Below are positions 15,514 to 25,151 of a stretch of DNA of 50,659 nt, piece by piece; the first letter of the stretch is position 1; the number at the start of each line of letters is the position of its first letter. Source of the stretch: Actinomycetota bacterium (GTDB lineage: Bacteria; Actinomycetota; Acidimicrobiia; Spongiisociales; UBA4744); NCBI GenBank assembly GCA_013152275.1, contig JAADGS010000057.1, positions 1-50,659 on the forward strand. The letters run 5' to 3'. The notes beneath the pieces are model-generated. The model searched no databases. It saw only the letters and a program-made list of their open reading frames with translations, and was not told the DNA's origin. A program made the position numbers and the translations under genes.

Positions 15514-16470
15514 TCAGCTGTTATTCGAGGACGAGCCGTCGCTGCGCTCATCCTCGCTGTCGTTGTTCTTGATCTCGGTCTTCGTCTGGAGTTGACCGTG
15601 GTCGAGTTCGGCTTCGAATTCGACGTTCTCGGACCCGTTGGTGAACTCGATCTTGATCTGATCGGCCTCGGTGCGAGTCTCGGTGATCTCCCATCCTGCG
15701 TTCGGGGTGGCATCCAGCAGTTCGAGACTTCCGCCCGAAACCTTGATCTGCACAGAACCGGCGGTACCGACGGTGTACGTCTTGGTCATGTCCACGGCCG
15801 GGGTCGTGTCCGTTGAGCCCTCGGTGGAGGAGTTCTCGGTGGAGGGGTGGTCGCTCGTTGAGTCCTCGGTGGAGGAGTTCTCGGTGGAGGGGTGGTCGCT
15901 TTCCCGAGTTTGATCGTCGTTGGCCACATCGTCGGCAGTCTCACGGGAGACCTTGACGTTGAGCGTTCCGTTCTCGAGCTCGGCCTCGAACTCGACTTCG
16001 AGAGATCCGTTCCGGAACTTCACATCGATGCCGTGTGGCTCAGTGCGCGTGCTCGAGACCTCGAAGCCGTCGTTAGGTGTTGCCGAGACCAGTTCGAGTC
16101 CTGTGTCACCGACCGCGATTTCGACCGTTCCGGCTTCGTCGACGGGGAAGATTCCGCCGGTGGGAGCCACCTGGCTCGGCTGGGGATCCGCACTCTCGAG
16201 GGAGTCGTCGGTGGAGTTGTCCGAACTCGACGACGTGGCCGTGGCCGAGCCGTCACCGGCTACGGACGATGTTGTTTCCTGAGAGTTGTCGTCGGCGGCT
16301 TCGGCCGTCGTTGACGTCGAGCCGTCAGCCGACGCGCTCGGGCTGTCGGTGGTGCTCACGGACGTTGCGGTGTCATTGGTGGATGCCGGTGCGGTTGCTG
16401 CGTAGGCAAGGCCTGCGATCAGCAGCACGGCGAGTGCGATCGATGAGATCACGGATACTCGCTTCAACAT
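15514..16470 (-). CDS. Secreted protein with a duplicated beta-rich domain
   Basis: The 318-residue product has a signal peptide (MLKR, a hydrophobic run, cleavage near AYA about residue 25), then a Ser/Thr/Asp-rich low-complexity region to about residue 115. Two homologous units of about 60 residues follow, near 127-190 and 231-295. Both read AG.V.I.V....LEL..ATPN.G.E...TRTE...I...F.NGS..VEFEAEL..G. They are joined by an acidic linker holding two copies of SDHPSTENSSTE, encoded by a 45-bp direct repeat. AGGAGG precedes ATG 16470. The function is unknown; its acidity and repeats suit a wall-associated or ion-binding protein. Confidence 0.75.
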   Translation of the reverse strand: MLKRVSVISSIALAVLLIAGLAYAATAPASTNDTATSVSTTDSPSASADGSTSTTAEAADDNSQETTSSVAGDGSATATSSSSDNSTDDSLESADPQPSQVAPTGGIFPVDEAGTVEIAVGDTGLELVSATPNDGFEVSSTRTEPHGIDVKFRNGSLEVEFEAELENGTLNVKVSRETADDVANDDQTRESDHPSTENSSTEDSTSDHPSTENSSTEGSTDTTPAVDMTKTYTVGTAGSVQIKVSGGSLELLDATPNAGWEITETRTEADQIKIEFTNGSENVEFEAELDHGQLQTKTEIKNNDSEDERSDGSSSNNS

Positions 16471-17010
16471 GCTTGTCCTCCTGGGATTGCTGGGTTGCAT
16501 GAGGGCATGATCCTCGAGGCAACGCTATGGGGTCCTCTCGGGAGGGTTAGAGGTTGGATAAGGATCCAAAGGCCGGGCCGACAGTCGCGACCAACGTGAG
16601 CAGATCATGCTGTCCGCCGACCCCGTCATTCACGACGAGGGGCAGCGATGTATCGAGCGGGTTGTTGGGGCGGTTGTCGTCGACGCCGGGCCGTGGCGTC
16701 GACGGTTGGGAGGTTCGTATGTTGCTGTGGCGTTCCCCGGCCGCAAACACCCGGCGAGGGTGTCTCCGAGGGCGTCGGCTTTCACGATCACGTTACGGGT
16801 GTCGGCGGCATGCATCGTGCCAATGCCCTCCTGTTCCGGAAACCGTTCTCTTCGCAACCTCGTGTCCCTTGCCAGAAGGACCTTTGCGCGTACCGAACTT
16901 TCCCAACAGCACGACCCCTCGATGGTGGGATCTAGCATGACCGGAAACCGATGAGAACTGTCCCAATGCTTCTATTACCGGGCGGAGGGACGCTGCCCGA
17001 GGAGTACACC
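16471..17010. other. 540-base stretch without a confident gene
   Basis: This gap separates the divergent genes starting at 16470 and 17011, so it should hold both promoters. Several short open frames exist on both strands, including two minus-strand pieces (16630-16938 and 16547-16750) in different frames, but none has a ribosome site plus recognisable protein features. A decayed gene is possible. I see no repeat or RNA motif. Confidence 0.4.
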
Positions 17011-17625
17011 ATGGACCAGCACGAGAACGGCCTGCAGCAGTGGCGGTGGAAGACGACAAGCCGTCGAGAACGATGGGCGACCGCCTGGGGTGTCGGTTGG
17101 CGACTGGGGGTCGTCGGGGCGGTGCTGGCAGGTGTCGTGGCGGCGGTGCTGTTGGCGGTTACCCTGCTCGTCTCTTTTCTGCCGGCCGTCTCCATCAACG
17201 GGCTCGGCGACACAGGCACCGACGGTGGTCGGGGCTTCGGAGCCCGCCTGTTCGCGTTCCTCCAGCCGCCCGATGCTTCAGGTCCCGGTAGGCTCTCCGC
17301 GGTCGTCAGCGGTGACTGTTTCGACACCACCCTCGCCGCCGGAGGGGCTCTCGACAGCTTCGAACAGAAACCATGCACCCAGCCGCACAGTTACGAGGTG
17401 TCCGGCGTGATCTCCACGGAGACCTTCCTGGCACATGACGAATTGGCCAACGAAGGCTACTGCCTGAGCATCGCCATCAGCTATCTGGGAAGGGCCCCGA
17501 ACGCAGGCGATGGTCTCGAACCCGACTGGTTCCTCATCGATGCAGCCGATCCCAACGGACTCATCTGCGTCGTCCACAGCTACTCGCCCATCGATCACGC
17601 GGTGGCAGGCCAACTCTCCTCCTGA
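17011..17625 (+). CDS. Membrane-anchored septum-formation-domain protein
   Basis: The 204-residue product has a short basic cytoplasmic start, one membrane helix (about residues 30-56), a linker, then a domain with GDCFD...PCTQPHSYEVSGVI (about 98-135) and later cysteines in NEGYC and NGLICVV. That Cys/His pattern matches the actinobacterial 'septum formation' family (PF13845), whose proteins are membrane-tied and extracellular. GAGGAG lies about 8 bases before ATG 17011; another ATG at 16951 in the same frame has no ribosome site. Members are linked by name to division, but the molecular role is not established. Confidence 0.75.
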   Translation: MDQHENGLQQWRWKTTSRRERWATAWGVGWRLGVVGAVLAGVVAAVLLAVTLLVSFLPAVSINGLGDTGTDGGRGFGARLFAFLQPPDASGPGRLSAVVSGDCFDTTLAAGGALDSFEQKPCTQPHSYEVSGVISTETFLAHDELANEGYCLSIAISYLGRAPNAGDGLEPDWFLIDAADPNGLICVVHSYSPIDHAVAGQLSS

Positions 17626-17848
17626 CCGGGTCCCCCTGTCACGCGTCGGTCCGTAGCAGGCCCCTTCTTCCGGCACCCCACCGGCCGGTCACCCGCGCCC
17701 GCCCGCCCCTGCCACGTCGCTGAAGGCTGCCTGACACGCGTCGGAACCCCGGACATCCGCCGTTCCGGGCGCTGTCGCACCCCGGATGGGTCAAGACCCC
17801 GCCTCCGAGACCCTCGAGGGTCGGTCGGGCAGGGTTTTCGTGTGTCCA

Positions 17849-17872
17849 ACCAGCCGGTTTCGGCCGGCTGGT
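17849..17872 (-). terminator. Hairpin downstream of tRNA-Lys
   Basis: ACCAGCCGG and CCGGCTGGT form a 9-bp perfect stem with a 6-base loop, starting 7 bases past the tRNA 3' end. Only a weak TTGG follows, so termination is likely but not certain. Confidence 0.65.
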
Positions 17873-17878
17873 ATCTCG

Positions 17879-17951
17879 TGGGCCCGGAGGGAATCGAACC
17901 CTCGACCTTGGGATTAAAAGTCCCCTGCTCTGCCAACTGAGCTACAGGCCC
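17879..17951 (-). tRNA. tRNA-Lys (TTT)
   Basis: Acceptor GGGCCTG pairs with CGGGCCC (one U-G pair). The D-arm is AGCTCAGTTGGCAGAGC, the anticodon loop CTTTTAA gives anticodon TTT, and the T-arm is GAGGGTTCGATTCCCTC. CCA is not encoded. TTATCT at 17958-17963 could be its -10 element. Confidence 0.97.
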
Positions 17952-18188
17952 GGGACTGCAAGATAACTCACGAGAAAACACGCGAGAAAACCAGCCGTCG
18001 CAAGCGGCCCACAGGATAGGGTCCTGACGGGGGAGGCGGCGCAATCGGCGTGTGGGAGAGGCCTGGCGGTTGATCTCCGTGCCGGCTTCTCCCCGGCTTT
18101 CGGGAACGGTTGGGTTGCCGGTAGCCCAGGGTGCATGACATGCCGGTTCTGCGCTCTTGCCACGAGTGCCCATCGGCAATCCCGACGG

Positions 18189-19103
18189 TCAAGCGGCCAG
18201 GCTGCGGTCCAGTAAGACTCGCAGCCGCTCGGCATAGGCCTGGTCCACAGGGGCGGCAGTCGCGCGGTTGAAGCGATGGCCGAGCTCGCCCATGAAATCG
18301 AGGCAGAAGAGCGCCGCATAGAAATCGAGCGCCGCACGTTGCTCCGCGTCAGGTCGAAGCAGCTCGGTCCAGCTGTCGGCATAACAAAGGCTATGGCCGT
18401 TGGCCGACAGCGCCATGCGAACCAGACCGAGCAGGAACAGCGGGTCGCCGAAACAGAGGTCGTCCACGTCAACGATTCCACTCAGGCGCGATTCCTCGAC
18501 AATGACATTCCTGGTTGTGATGTCGTGCAGGAAGGGTGTGGGAGGCAGCCTTGCGAAATAGTCTGCGAGCCTGCCGGAAGCCGCTTCGACCCGGTCGCCG
18601 GGGAGATCGCCGAAGATGCCCGCGGCGCGAATGCGCTTCCGGCTGCGTTCGATGGAGGCGGCGACAGCCTGCCCCCAATCGGCATGGGGAAAGGGCCCTT
18701 CCAGGCGCGGCGTAAACCCATAGCCCTGCCCCTGCGGCAGATCACCCACGATCGCCTGTATGCCCGCCACGCGCCGCGCCAGGCTGCGTAGCGCGTCGGG
18801 CGACAAACCGTCGATCACAAGCCCCAGGTCGCAGCCCGGCAGTCGTTCCAGGATCATGAAGGGGAAGGGGTGGCGAGTCATGGTCGTGTCGGCGTACAGA
18901 ACCTCCGGCAGCGGGACACCCAGCGGCCGTAGCTTGCCCGACCAATAGAGCGCATCCAGCGCCACGCCGACAGCCGTGCTCCTCGAGATCCGGACAACGA
19001 CGCTGCCGCCTTGTGTCGATACGGCCTCAAAGACGAAGTGTCGGGCGCCGGTTGGGAAGCGTGCGACGCTGATGTCGCCATCGGGAAACACTTCCCTGGC
19101 CAT
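18189..19103 (-). CDS. Aminoglycoside phosphotransferase/choline-kinase-fold protein
   Basis: The 304-residue product has the APH-fold kinase signature. HDITTRNVIV (about residue 195) is the catalytic loop with Asp and the Mg-binding Asn, and GIVDVDDLCFGDP (about 213-225) holds the metal-binding Asp. FPFMILERLPGCDLG marks the hinge between lobes. Family members phosphorylate antibiotics, choline, sugars or other small molecules; no substrate can be read here. The frame opens at TAG 19201-19203 and 32 sensible codons precede ATG 19103, but none is a usual start, so the N-terminus may be mis-set or truncated. It stands alone between tRNA-Lys and catalase. Confidence 0.75.
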   Translation of the reverse strand: MAREVFPDGDISVARFPTGARHFVFEAVSTQGGSVVVRISRSTAVGVALDALYWSGKLRPLGVPLPEVLYADTTMTRHPFPFMILERLPGCDLGLVIDGLSPDALRSLARRVAGIQAIVGDLPQGQGYGFTPRLEGPFPHADWGQAVAASIERSRKRIRAAGIFGDLPGDRVEAASGRLADYFARLPPTPFLHDITTRNVIVEESRLSGIVDVDDLCFGDPLFLLGLVRMALSANGHSLCYADSWTELLRPDAEQRAALDFYAALFCLDFMGELGHRFNRATAAPVDQAYAERLRVLLDRSLAA

Positions 19104-19395
19104 GGCGGTCGCAGCGGCCTCATCGGGGTCTGTTGGCGAAGCGCTGATGACATCCTCTCCAGAACTCGTGTCGACGATGACACGCCAATGGGTTGCAGCC
19201 TAGGTCGCCCCCCGGTGGGACCGTGGTCGGCTGACACGGTGTGGGGCCTGCACGGTGATACGGGATCCGCCAGACGCGAATCCTCCTCGAACCCGACCAG
19301 AATCGCGAATCGACGCGCCGGTGAACAACCGCGAGAGAACCACCGTCGGCGACCAGCCGACCGATCTACGGATCGGCCGGCTCCGACTCACGCTC

Positions 19396-20847
19396 CTAGC
19401 GGCGGAGAGTTTCGACTGCGCCTTGGAGCCGACTGCCGTATTCGGGATCGGCGTTGCGGAAGTGTGACACCGCCCTCTCGACGATCTCGTCCTTGGAGAC
19501 CTGCGAAAGGCTCCCTGCGATCGAATCGATGAGACGCTGTTGCGCGGCGGCGTCCATCAGGCGATACAGGGCTCCGGCCTGCTCGAAGTCGTCGGACTCG
19601 CGGTCATCCCACTCGTAGGTACCGGTCACGCCGCCTACGTCGATGCCTGCGTAGTGCGCCTCATCGCTTTGGATCGGGCCGTCGAAGCTGTTCGGCTCGT
19701 AGTTCTTCTGGCGGCCGGCGTTGTCGTCGAACCGCATGAACCCGTCCCGGCCGTAGTTGTCGGCGGTGGCGGCGTGAGGGCTGTTCACCGGGAGCCGGGT
19801 GTGGTTGACACCGAGGCGGTACCGGTGTGCGTCGCCGTAGGCGAACAGCCGACCTTGCAGCATCTTGTCGGGTGAAGGCCCGATACCGGGAACGAAGTTT
19901 CCCGGGTTGAATCCGCTCTGCTCCACCTGCGCAAAGTAGTTGTCCGGGTTGCGGTCGAGCACGAGCTTGCCCACCTCGATCAGCGGGTAGTCGGCGTGCA
20001 GCCACACTTTCGTCACGTCGAACGGGTTGACCCCGTATGTCTCGGCGTCCTCGAACGGCATGATCTGCACGTTGAGGGTCCAGGACGGGAAGTCACCATC
20101 GTCGATCGAGGTGATCAGGTCGGTGGTGTGCGATTCGGGGTTCTCTCCCGCCACCTGGGTTGCTTCGTCGTCGGTGAGGCATGCGATGCCCTGATCCGTC
20201 TTGAAGTGGTACTTGACCCACACGCCGTCCCCCGCTGCGTTCACCCACTGGAACGTGTGCGATCCGTACCCGTTCATGTGACGGTATGAAGCGGGGATCC
20301 CGCGATCGCCGAACAGCCAGGTGAACATGTGGGTCGCCTCGGGCGACAACCCGAAGAAATCCCAGACGTTGTCCGGCTCCTGCTTGTTCGTATAGGGATC
20401 GGCCTTCTGGGAGTGGATGAAGTCGGGAAACTTCAGAGCATCGTGGAGGAAGAAGATCGGCGTGTTGTTGCCGACGAGGTCGTAGTTGCCGTCCTTGGTG
20501 TAGAACTTGACGGCGAACCCTCGCGGGTCACGAACGGCCTCAGGCGCGCCGCGACCGCCGGCCACCGTGGAGAACCGGACGAGCACCTCCGTCTTCTTCC
20601 CGACCTCGGAAAGGAAATCGGCACGGGTCCATTGCGTGACATCCTGTGTGACCTCGAAGTGGCCGAACGCTCCCGAGCCGCGAGCGTGGACGACACGCTC
20701 GGGAATCCGCTCCCGATTGAAGCGGGCGAGCTTCTCGATCAGATGGTGGTCCTGTATCAGTACCGGACCGTCCGGCCCGGCGGTCTGAGAGTTCTGGTTG
20801 TCGGCGACCGGTGCGCCGGATTCTGTCGTGAGACGGCGAGGGGTCAT
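19396..20847 (-). CDS. katA: Catalase (small-subunit, clade 3-like)
   Basis: A 483-residue haem catalase that converts hydrogen peroxide to water and oxygen. Catalytic His lies in [16 protein letters not shown] (about residue 57), Asn in [11 protein letters not shown], and the proximal haem Tyr in [14 protein letters not shown] (about 340). Length fits small-subunit catalases. The start at 20847 was chosen for [14 protein letters not shown], which matches family N-termini, with AGGGAG about 8 bases upstream. It is monocistronic in this window. Confidence 0.95.
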   Translation of the reverse strand: MTPRRLTTESGAPVADNQNSQTAGPDGPVLIQDHHLIEKLARFNRERIPERVVHARGSGAFGHFEVTQDVTQWTRADFLSEVGKKTEVLVRFSTVAGGRGAPEAVRDPRGFAVKFYTKDGNYDLVGNNTPIFFLHDALKFPDFIHSQKADPYTNKQEPDNVWDFFGLSPEATHMFTWLFGDRGIPASYRHMNGYGSHTFQWVNAAGDGVWVKYHFKTDQGIACLTDDEATQVAGENPESHTTDLITSIDDGDFPSWTLNVQIMPFEDAETYGVNPFDVTKVWLHADYPLIEVGKLVLDRNPDNYFAQVEQSGFNPGNFVPGIGPSPDKMLQGRLFAYGDAHRYRLGVNHTRLPVNSPHAATADNYGRDGFMRFDDNAGRQKNYEPNSFDGPIQSDEAHYAGIDVGGVTGTYEWDDRESDDFEQAGALYRLMDAAAQQRLIDSIAGSLSQVSKDEIVERAVSHFRNADPEYGSRLQGAVETLRR

Positions 20848-22000
20848 GTGGATCTCCCTTTCTGGTTCGGACATCGGCTCGAGAGAATCGAAGCTTCGTC
20901 ACCCCGGCAGGCCATCGGCCATGTCGCTGGAGCATCGACTTCACACACTAGGACGCTGTTGATCTAATGCCCGTGGCGGTCGCGATCATGAGCGTCTCGT
21001 GTCGGATTGCGCCACATACGGCAAGAGTTTGCTGCGAATCGTGAGTTGTCGGATGCGGCGGCGTCGTGTCGCCGGTGTGCGTTCTCGACCGATCGGATCG
21101 CTCAGGATTGCGTCTCGGAGTTGTGTCCACGGACGTCGTGTCAGCGGCCCGTTGAGGGTGCGTCCTTTGGGTGATCACCGCACTGGTCCCACAGGGGCGC
21201 GTAACCGGCCGTGTGAGGTCTGTGGTGACCAACGACAGGGTGGCCTGTGGGTGAAGAGCGAGCAGTTCGAGAGTGGCGGGAATGATGTGTTGCGCGAGAT
21301 GGTGCGCAGTTTCGCCGGGGGCTTGATGTCAGTCGAGGCCAATGCGGTGTGTGACGCGCCTCATGCCTTCCAGGTTGTACACGGTGTTCTCTCAGGGCAA
21401 GGAATGCGCCGGTGTGTGAGAAGATGTCCCCGGTAAAGCAGCCGCCAGGGCTTCCGTCCGGCAGCGACGACACGGTGGGTCGGAGGGCAGTTCGAGGCGA
21501 GCGCCATCGCCGTCACCAGGAGTCTGGATCCCACATTTCTGGCACCTTGGCCGGCAACGTTCGTGGTGTCGAGAGACTACTCGGGTTGTCGTTGACGAAG
21601 ATGTCAAGGGTCACCGAGCCGGCCTCGTCTCTTCGCTCGACTGCCTGCCGCCGGGACGATCGCCTATCAGCGTGGCGGGTTTTGCGATCCCCGACGCACC
21701 CGACGGACCGCATCGCGATCTTTCCGGAGCGTTTCCTCGCTGGTATCCTGAATTCGAGGTGATGAGGCCCGCCTAGATGCCGCGCAGCGGCTGATGGCTT
21801 CTAACGGACGACTGTTTGGAAGCTGATGGCGAGCGATAACCACCTCGGACCCGATTCGATATCCCTGATAGCTGCTGCACCGGGTCGGCGCGTCGTCGTG
21901 GCGGCGAAGCCTTGCACCTGGTTGTGCGACGGAGATCTTCGGTCGCCCGTCGACGTTGCTCTCATCCCTTCGGCATCTCTCGAGAAGGACGGTTCGCCAG
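20848..22000. other. 1.15-kb stretch without a confident gene
   Basis: No gene here convinces me. Open frames on both strands overlap one another between about 20950 and 21470. One minus-strand frame (20986-21174) reads as a plausible basic helical C-terminus (PWTQLRDAILSDPIGRERT) but has no start codon and is preceded by an in-frame stop, so a decayed gene or mobile-element remnant is possible. The right part should hold the promoter of the MutS-like pair; I could not pin one down. Confidence 0.4.
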
Positions 22001-23533
22001 GTGCAGTTTCATAGCATTCTCTTTGAGCAGCCTGCGGACCGTGTCGACGGCGATGCGCAAGATGTGCCCTCGTCCTTCCGAGACTTGAACCTCGATCAGG
22101 TCCTGGAGTCGATGGTCGAGGGTCGGGAGGAGTATCGCCTGGAAGCGTTCTTCTACTCGCCGCTGACCGCCGCCGAGCCTGTGCTCTATCGGCACGAAAC
22201 TCTGCAGGATCTCGAGAAGAAAGAGATCCTCGACTCCGTTACAGACTTCTCCGAGAGCATGCGGAGGGTGCGAGCCCATCTGGGTCGGGCTGCAAAGCTG
22301 CGCCACAAGTACGAGACGGAGCGCTGGTTTCTGGACGCGGCCGAAACGTATCTGGCCGCCGTGAACACCTTGAAAGAGAAACTCGCGCTCTGCGAGCTCG
22401 GCTCCCGCGCCTTGATGGGGCTCCACGAGTATCTGGAAGCCTATGTCCTTTCGCCTTACTTTTCGTCGTTCGCAGCCGAGACGCAGAAGGTGAAGGACGA
22501 GCTCGCTTCGGTCGTGTACCGCGTCCATATCAGGGGGAGTCGCGTCGAAGTCAGTCCCTACGGCGGCGAGCCGGATTACACACCCGAGGTGGAGCAGACA
22601 TTCGCGAAATTCCGGCAGGGCGATGTCGAGGACTACACGGTCAGATTTGTGGACAGGGCCGGGATGAACCACATCGAAGCGCAGATCCTCGACCTGGTCG
22701 CCCGGCTGAATCCAGCTGTTTTCGGGGCTCTCGACGACTACTGCGTTCGCCATGAAACGTTCCTGGACGACACGATCGTTCGATTCGAGCGAGAGGTCCA
22801 GTTCTACGTGGCGTATCTGGAGTTCATCGAGCGCTTCAAGGCGGCGGGATTGCCTTTCTGCTATCCGCAGGTGTCTTCCCGATCGAAAGATATCAGCGTC
22901 CGTGGGGCGTTCGATGTGGCACTGGCCAACACGCTCGTGCCTGGTGAGCGGGTGGTGTGCAACGACTTTCACCTCGAGGGGACCGAGCGAATCTTGGTGG
23001 TAACCGGGGCCAACCAGGGCGGCAAGACGACATTCGCCCGAATGTTCGGCCAGTTGCACTATCTGGCGAGTCTGGGTTACCCCGTACCGGGTAGTGAGGC
23101 GCGTCTCTTCTTGCCGGACCAGATCTTGACGCACTTCGAGCGGGAGGAGGATATCGAGACCTTGCAGGGGAGGCTGGAGAGCGACCTCGTGAGGATTCGT
23201 GACATTCTTCAACGAGCCACGAGCAGCAGCGTCGTGATCATGAACGAGTTGTTCAGTTCCACCACCGTGAAGGATGCGCTGGTCCTTATTGCGGCAGTGA
23301 TGAGCCAGATCATGGAACTCGGCGTCCTGGGCGTGTGTGTCACGTTCTTGGACGAGATCGCTTCTCTCGGCGAGAGCACGGTCAGCATGGTGAGCATGGT
23401 GGATGCCGAGGATCCGTCGGTGCGCACGTACAAAGTTGTCAGACGGCCTGCCGATGGACGCGCCTACGCCGTGGCGCTTGCCGCGAAGTACGGGCTGACC
23501 TACCCGCAGCTGAGAGGGCACGTGACATCGTGA
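22001..23533 (+). CDS. Divergent MutS-like ATPase, first of a tandem pair
   Basis: The 510-residue product has a helical N-terminal part (about 1-320) resembling the MutS core/lever domains and a C-terminal MutS-type ABC ATPase. There is no mismatch-recognition domain I. Walker A is TGANQGGKTT (about 334-343) rather than the usual TGPNMAGKST. Walker B is VVIMNEL, with Asn415-Glu416 where MutS has Asp-Glu. The signature is FSSTT. The position of the MutS switch histidine is Phe449 (VTFLDE). GTG 22001 was chosen because QFHSILF starts the conserved region; GAAGGA lies about 11 bases upstream. The stop overlaps the partner as GTGA. Cellular role unknown. Confidence 0.85.
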   Translation: MQFHSILFEQPADRVDGDAQDVPSSFRDLNLDQVLESMVEGREEYRLEAFFYSPLTAAEPVLYRHETLQDLEKKEILDSVTDFSESMRRVRAHLGRAAKLRHKYETERWFLDAAETYLAAVNTLKEKLALCELGSRALMGLHEYLEAYVLSPYFSSFAAETQKVKDELASVVYRVHIRGSRVEVSPYGGEPDYTPEVEQTFAKFRQGDVEDYTVRFVDRAGMNHIEAQILDLVARLNPAVFGALDDYCVRHETFLDDTIVRFEREVQFYVAYLEFIERFKAAGLPFCYPQVSSRSKDISVRGAFDVALANTLVPGERVVCNDFHLEGTERILVVTGANQGGKTTFARMFGQLHYLASLGYPVPGSEARLFLPDQILTHFEREEDIETLQGRLESDLVRIRDILQRATSSSVVIMNELFSSTTVKDALVLIAAVMSQIMELGVLGVCVTFLDEIASLGESTVSMVSMVDAEDPSVRTYKVVRRPADGRAYAVALAAKYGLTYPQLRGHVTS

Positions 23534-25041
23534 AGGTCTACCTCATGCACAGGGATCAAGACTTCGACGCGCAAGCGGAGTTTCCGTCGAACGCGGAGGA
23601 CCTGTCGCAAGATCTCGGGTTGGACACGCTGTTCGATGCCATGGCCGGCGACGACTCTTTTGTGCTCGGTATTGTGAAGAGGGCCATCTTGTCGAGCCTC
23701 GTCGATCCGGATGCGATTGTCTACCGGCAGGACGTCCTGAGAGATTGTCTGAACCATCCCTCGGTCGTGAGGGAGCTTTACGACGTCGCCGTGGGCGTGA
23801 TCGAGGCCGAGAGGAAGGTCTTTTGGGGTCTGTCCAGGGATTCGCCCGAGAGGATTCTTGCGAGATCTCTGCGCGTGCTCCAGGTCCTCACCAGTTCGCT
23901 CAAGAGACTGAGAGAGATTGCGGATCAGCACGGGGAAGAGTTCCGGTCCGAAGGTTTTGTGCGGTTCTTCGGGATGCTCGAGGCCGAGTTGACGGACGAG
24001 TACCTGAACACCGTCGATTTTCATCTGCGCGAGCTGACGTTTCCACGCGGCGTTCTGATCAGCGCCAAACTCGGCCAGGGAAACGTGGGTACTCACTACG
24101 TGCTCCGACAACCGTCGAAACAGAGTTGGACCGAGTGGCTCTTCGGTGGACACAACCGCTCCAAGTTCAGTTTCGTCATTCCTGAGAGAGACGACAACGG
24201 CTTCAAAGCTCTGGCGGAGCTGACGAACAAGGGGATCAATCGTGTCGCCGGCGCGGTTGCACAGTCGGCAGATCACGTCCACAGCTTTGTTGCCGTGTTG
24301 CGTGACGAACTGGCTTTCTACATCGGTTGTCTCAACCTGCACGAGGAGCTCTCCAAGAAGGAGGAGCCAACGTGTTTTCCGGTTCCCGTACGCTCGGAGG
24401 AGGTCGCGTTCACCACTCGGGGCCTGTACGACATTTGTCTGGCGCTGAATGTGGAAGCGAGAGTGATTGGCAACGATGTGAACGGGGACGGTGAGTCGCT
24501 CGTGATGATCACCGGCGCCAATCAAGGCGGGAAATCGACGTTCTTGAGGAGTGCAGGTCTCGCGCAGCTGATGATGGGTTGCGGCATGTTCGCCCCTGCG
24601 GAGCAACTTCGTATCAGCGTCTCTGCCGGCGTCTTCACGCACTTCGAACGGGAAGAGGATCCGACCATGAGGAGAGGCAAGCTCGAGGAAGAGCTCGAAA
24701 GGATGGAGAAGATCGCCGAGGCGATCACGCCAAGCAGCCTCTTGTTGTGCAATGAGTCGTTCGCCTCGACAAACGAGAGGGAAGGCTCGGAGATCGCGCG
24801 CCAGATCGTACGTGCCCTGTTGGAAAGGGGCGTCAGGATCTTCTTCGTGACCCACATGTTCGACTTGGCGGAGGGTTTCCAACGCCTCGAGGCCGACACC
24901 GCCTTGTTCCTCCGCGCCGAGAGAATGCAGGATGGTCGGCGAACCTTCAGGATGATCGAAGGTGAGCCCCTACCGACGAGCTACGGCGAAGACCTGTATC
25001 GGCGCATCTTCGGCACGTCTCCGAGTGCCGCCGGGGGGTAG
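23530..25041 (+). CDS. Divergent MutS-like ATPase, second of a tandem pair
   Basis: This 503-residue protein shares the architecture of its neighbour: a helical lever-like N-terminus and a MutS ATPase domain, no DNA-mismatch domain. Walker A is TGANQGGKST (328-337), Walker B is LLLCNES with Asn408-Glu409, and the signature is FASTNEREGSEIARQI. Unlike its partner it keeps the switch His (His442 in VTHMFD). Both share THFEREED before Walker B. The start is GTG 23530 within the stop of the first gene, indicating coupled translation and probably a heterodimer. Such paired proteins are known from many genomes but, to my knowledge, lack an established function. Confidence 0.85.
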   Translation: MKVYLMHRDQDFDAQAEFPSNAEDLSQDLGLDTLFDAMAGDDSFVLGIVKRAILSSLVDPDAIVYRQDVLRDCLNHPSVVRELYDVAVGVIEAERKVFWGLSRDSPERILARSLRVLQVLTSSLKRLREIADQHGEEFRSEGFVRFFGMLEAELTDEYLNTVDFHLRELTFPRGVLISAKLGQGNVGTHYVLRQPSKQSWTEWLFGGHNRSKFSFVIPERDDNGFKALAELTNKGINRVAGAVAQSADHVHSFVAVLRDELAFYIGCLNLHEELSKKEEPTCFPVPVRSEEVAFTTRGLYDICLALNVEARVIGNDVNGDGESLVMITGANQGGKSTFLRSAGLAQLMMGCGMFAPAEQLRISVSAGVFTHFEREEDPTMRRGKLEEELERMEKIAEAITPSSLLLCNESFASTNEREGSEIARQIVRALLERGVRIFFVTHMFDLAEGFQRLEADTALFLRAERMQDGRRTFRMIEGEPLPTSYGEDLYRRIFGTSPSAAGG

Positions 25042-25113
25042 GTCAGGTCAGGGTGCCGCGACCAAGGGAACCGTGCACCCTCGAGAAACAGGCGGCACAG
25101 GAACAATGCAGAC

Positions 25114-25151
25114 TGTACATAGATGTCAATTACATATATACTCTACATGTA
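25114..25151 (+). promoter_or_regulatory. padR promoter with overlapping operator repeats
   Basis: TGTACA (25114-25119) and TATACT (25137-25142) are spaced by 17 bases and form a good -35/-10 pair; the start codon is 10 bases beyond, so the message is probably leaderless. Within it lie ATGT-CAATT-ACAT (25123-25135) and the palindrome TACATGTA (25144-25151). TACAT occurs three times. ATGT/ACAT half-sites are typical PadR operators, so autorepression is likely. Confidence 0.7.

Noticed and set aside
21962-23521. 519-codon open frame antisense to the first MutS-like gene
   Set aside because: It mirrors the codon register of the real gene and lacks known motifs; the plus strand has Walker motifs.
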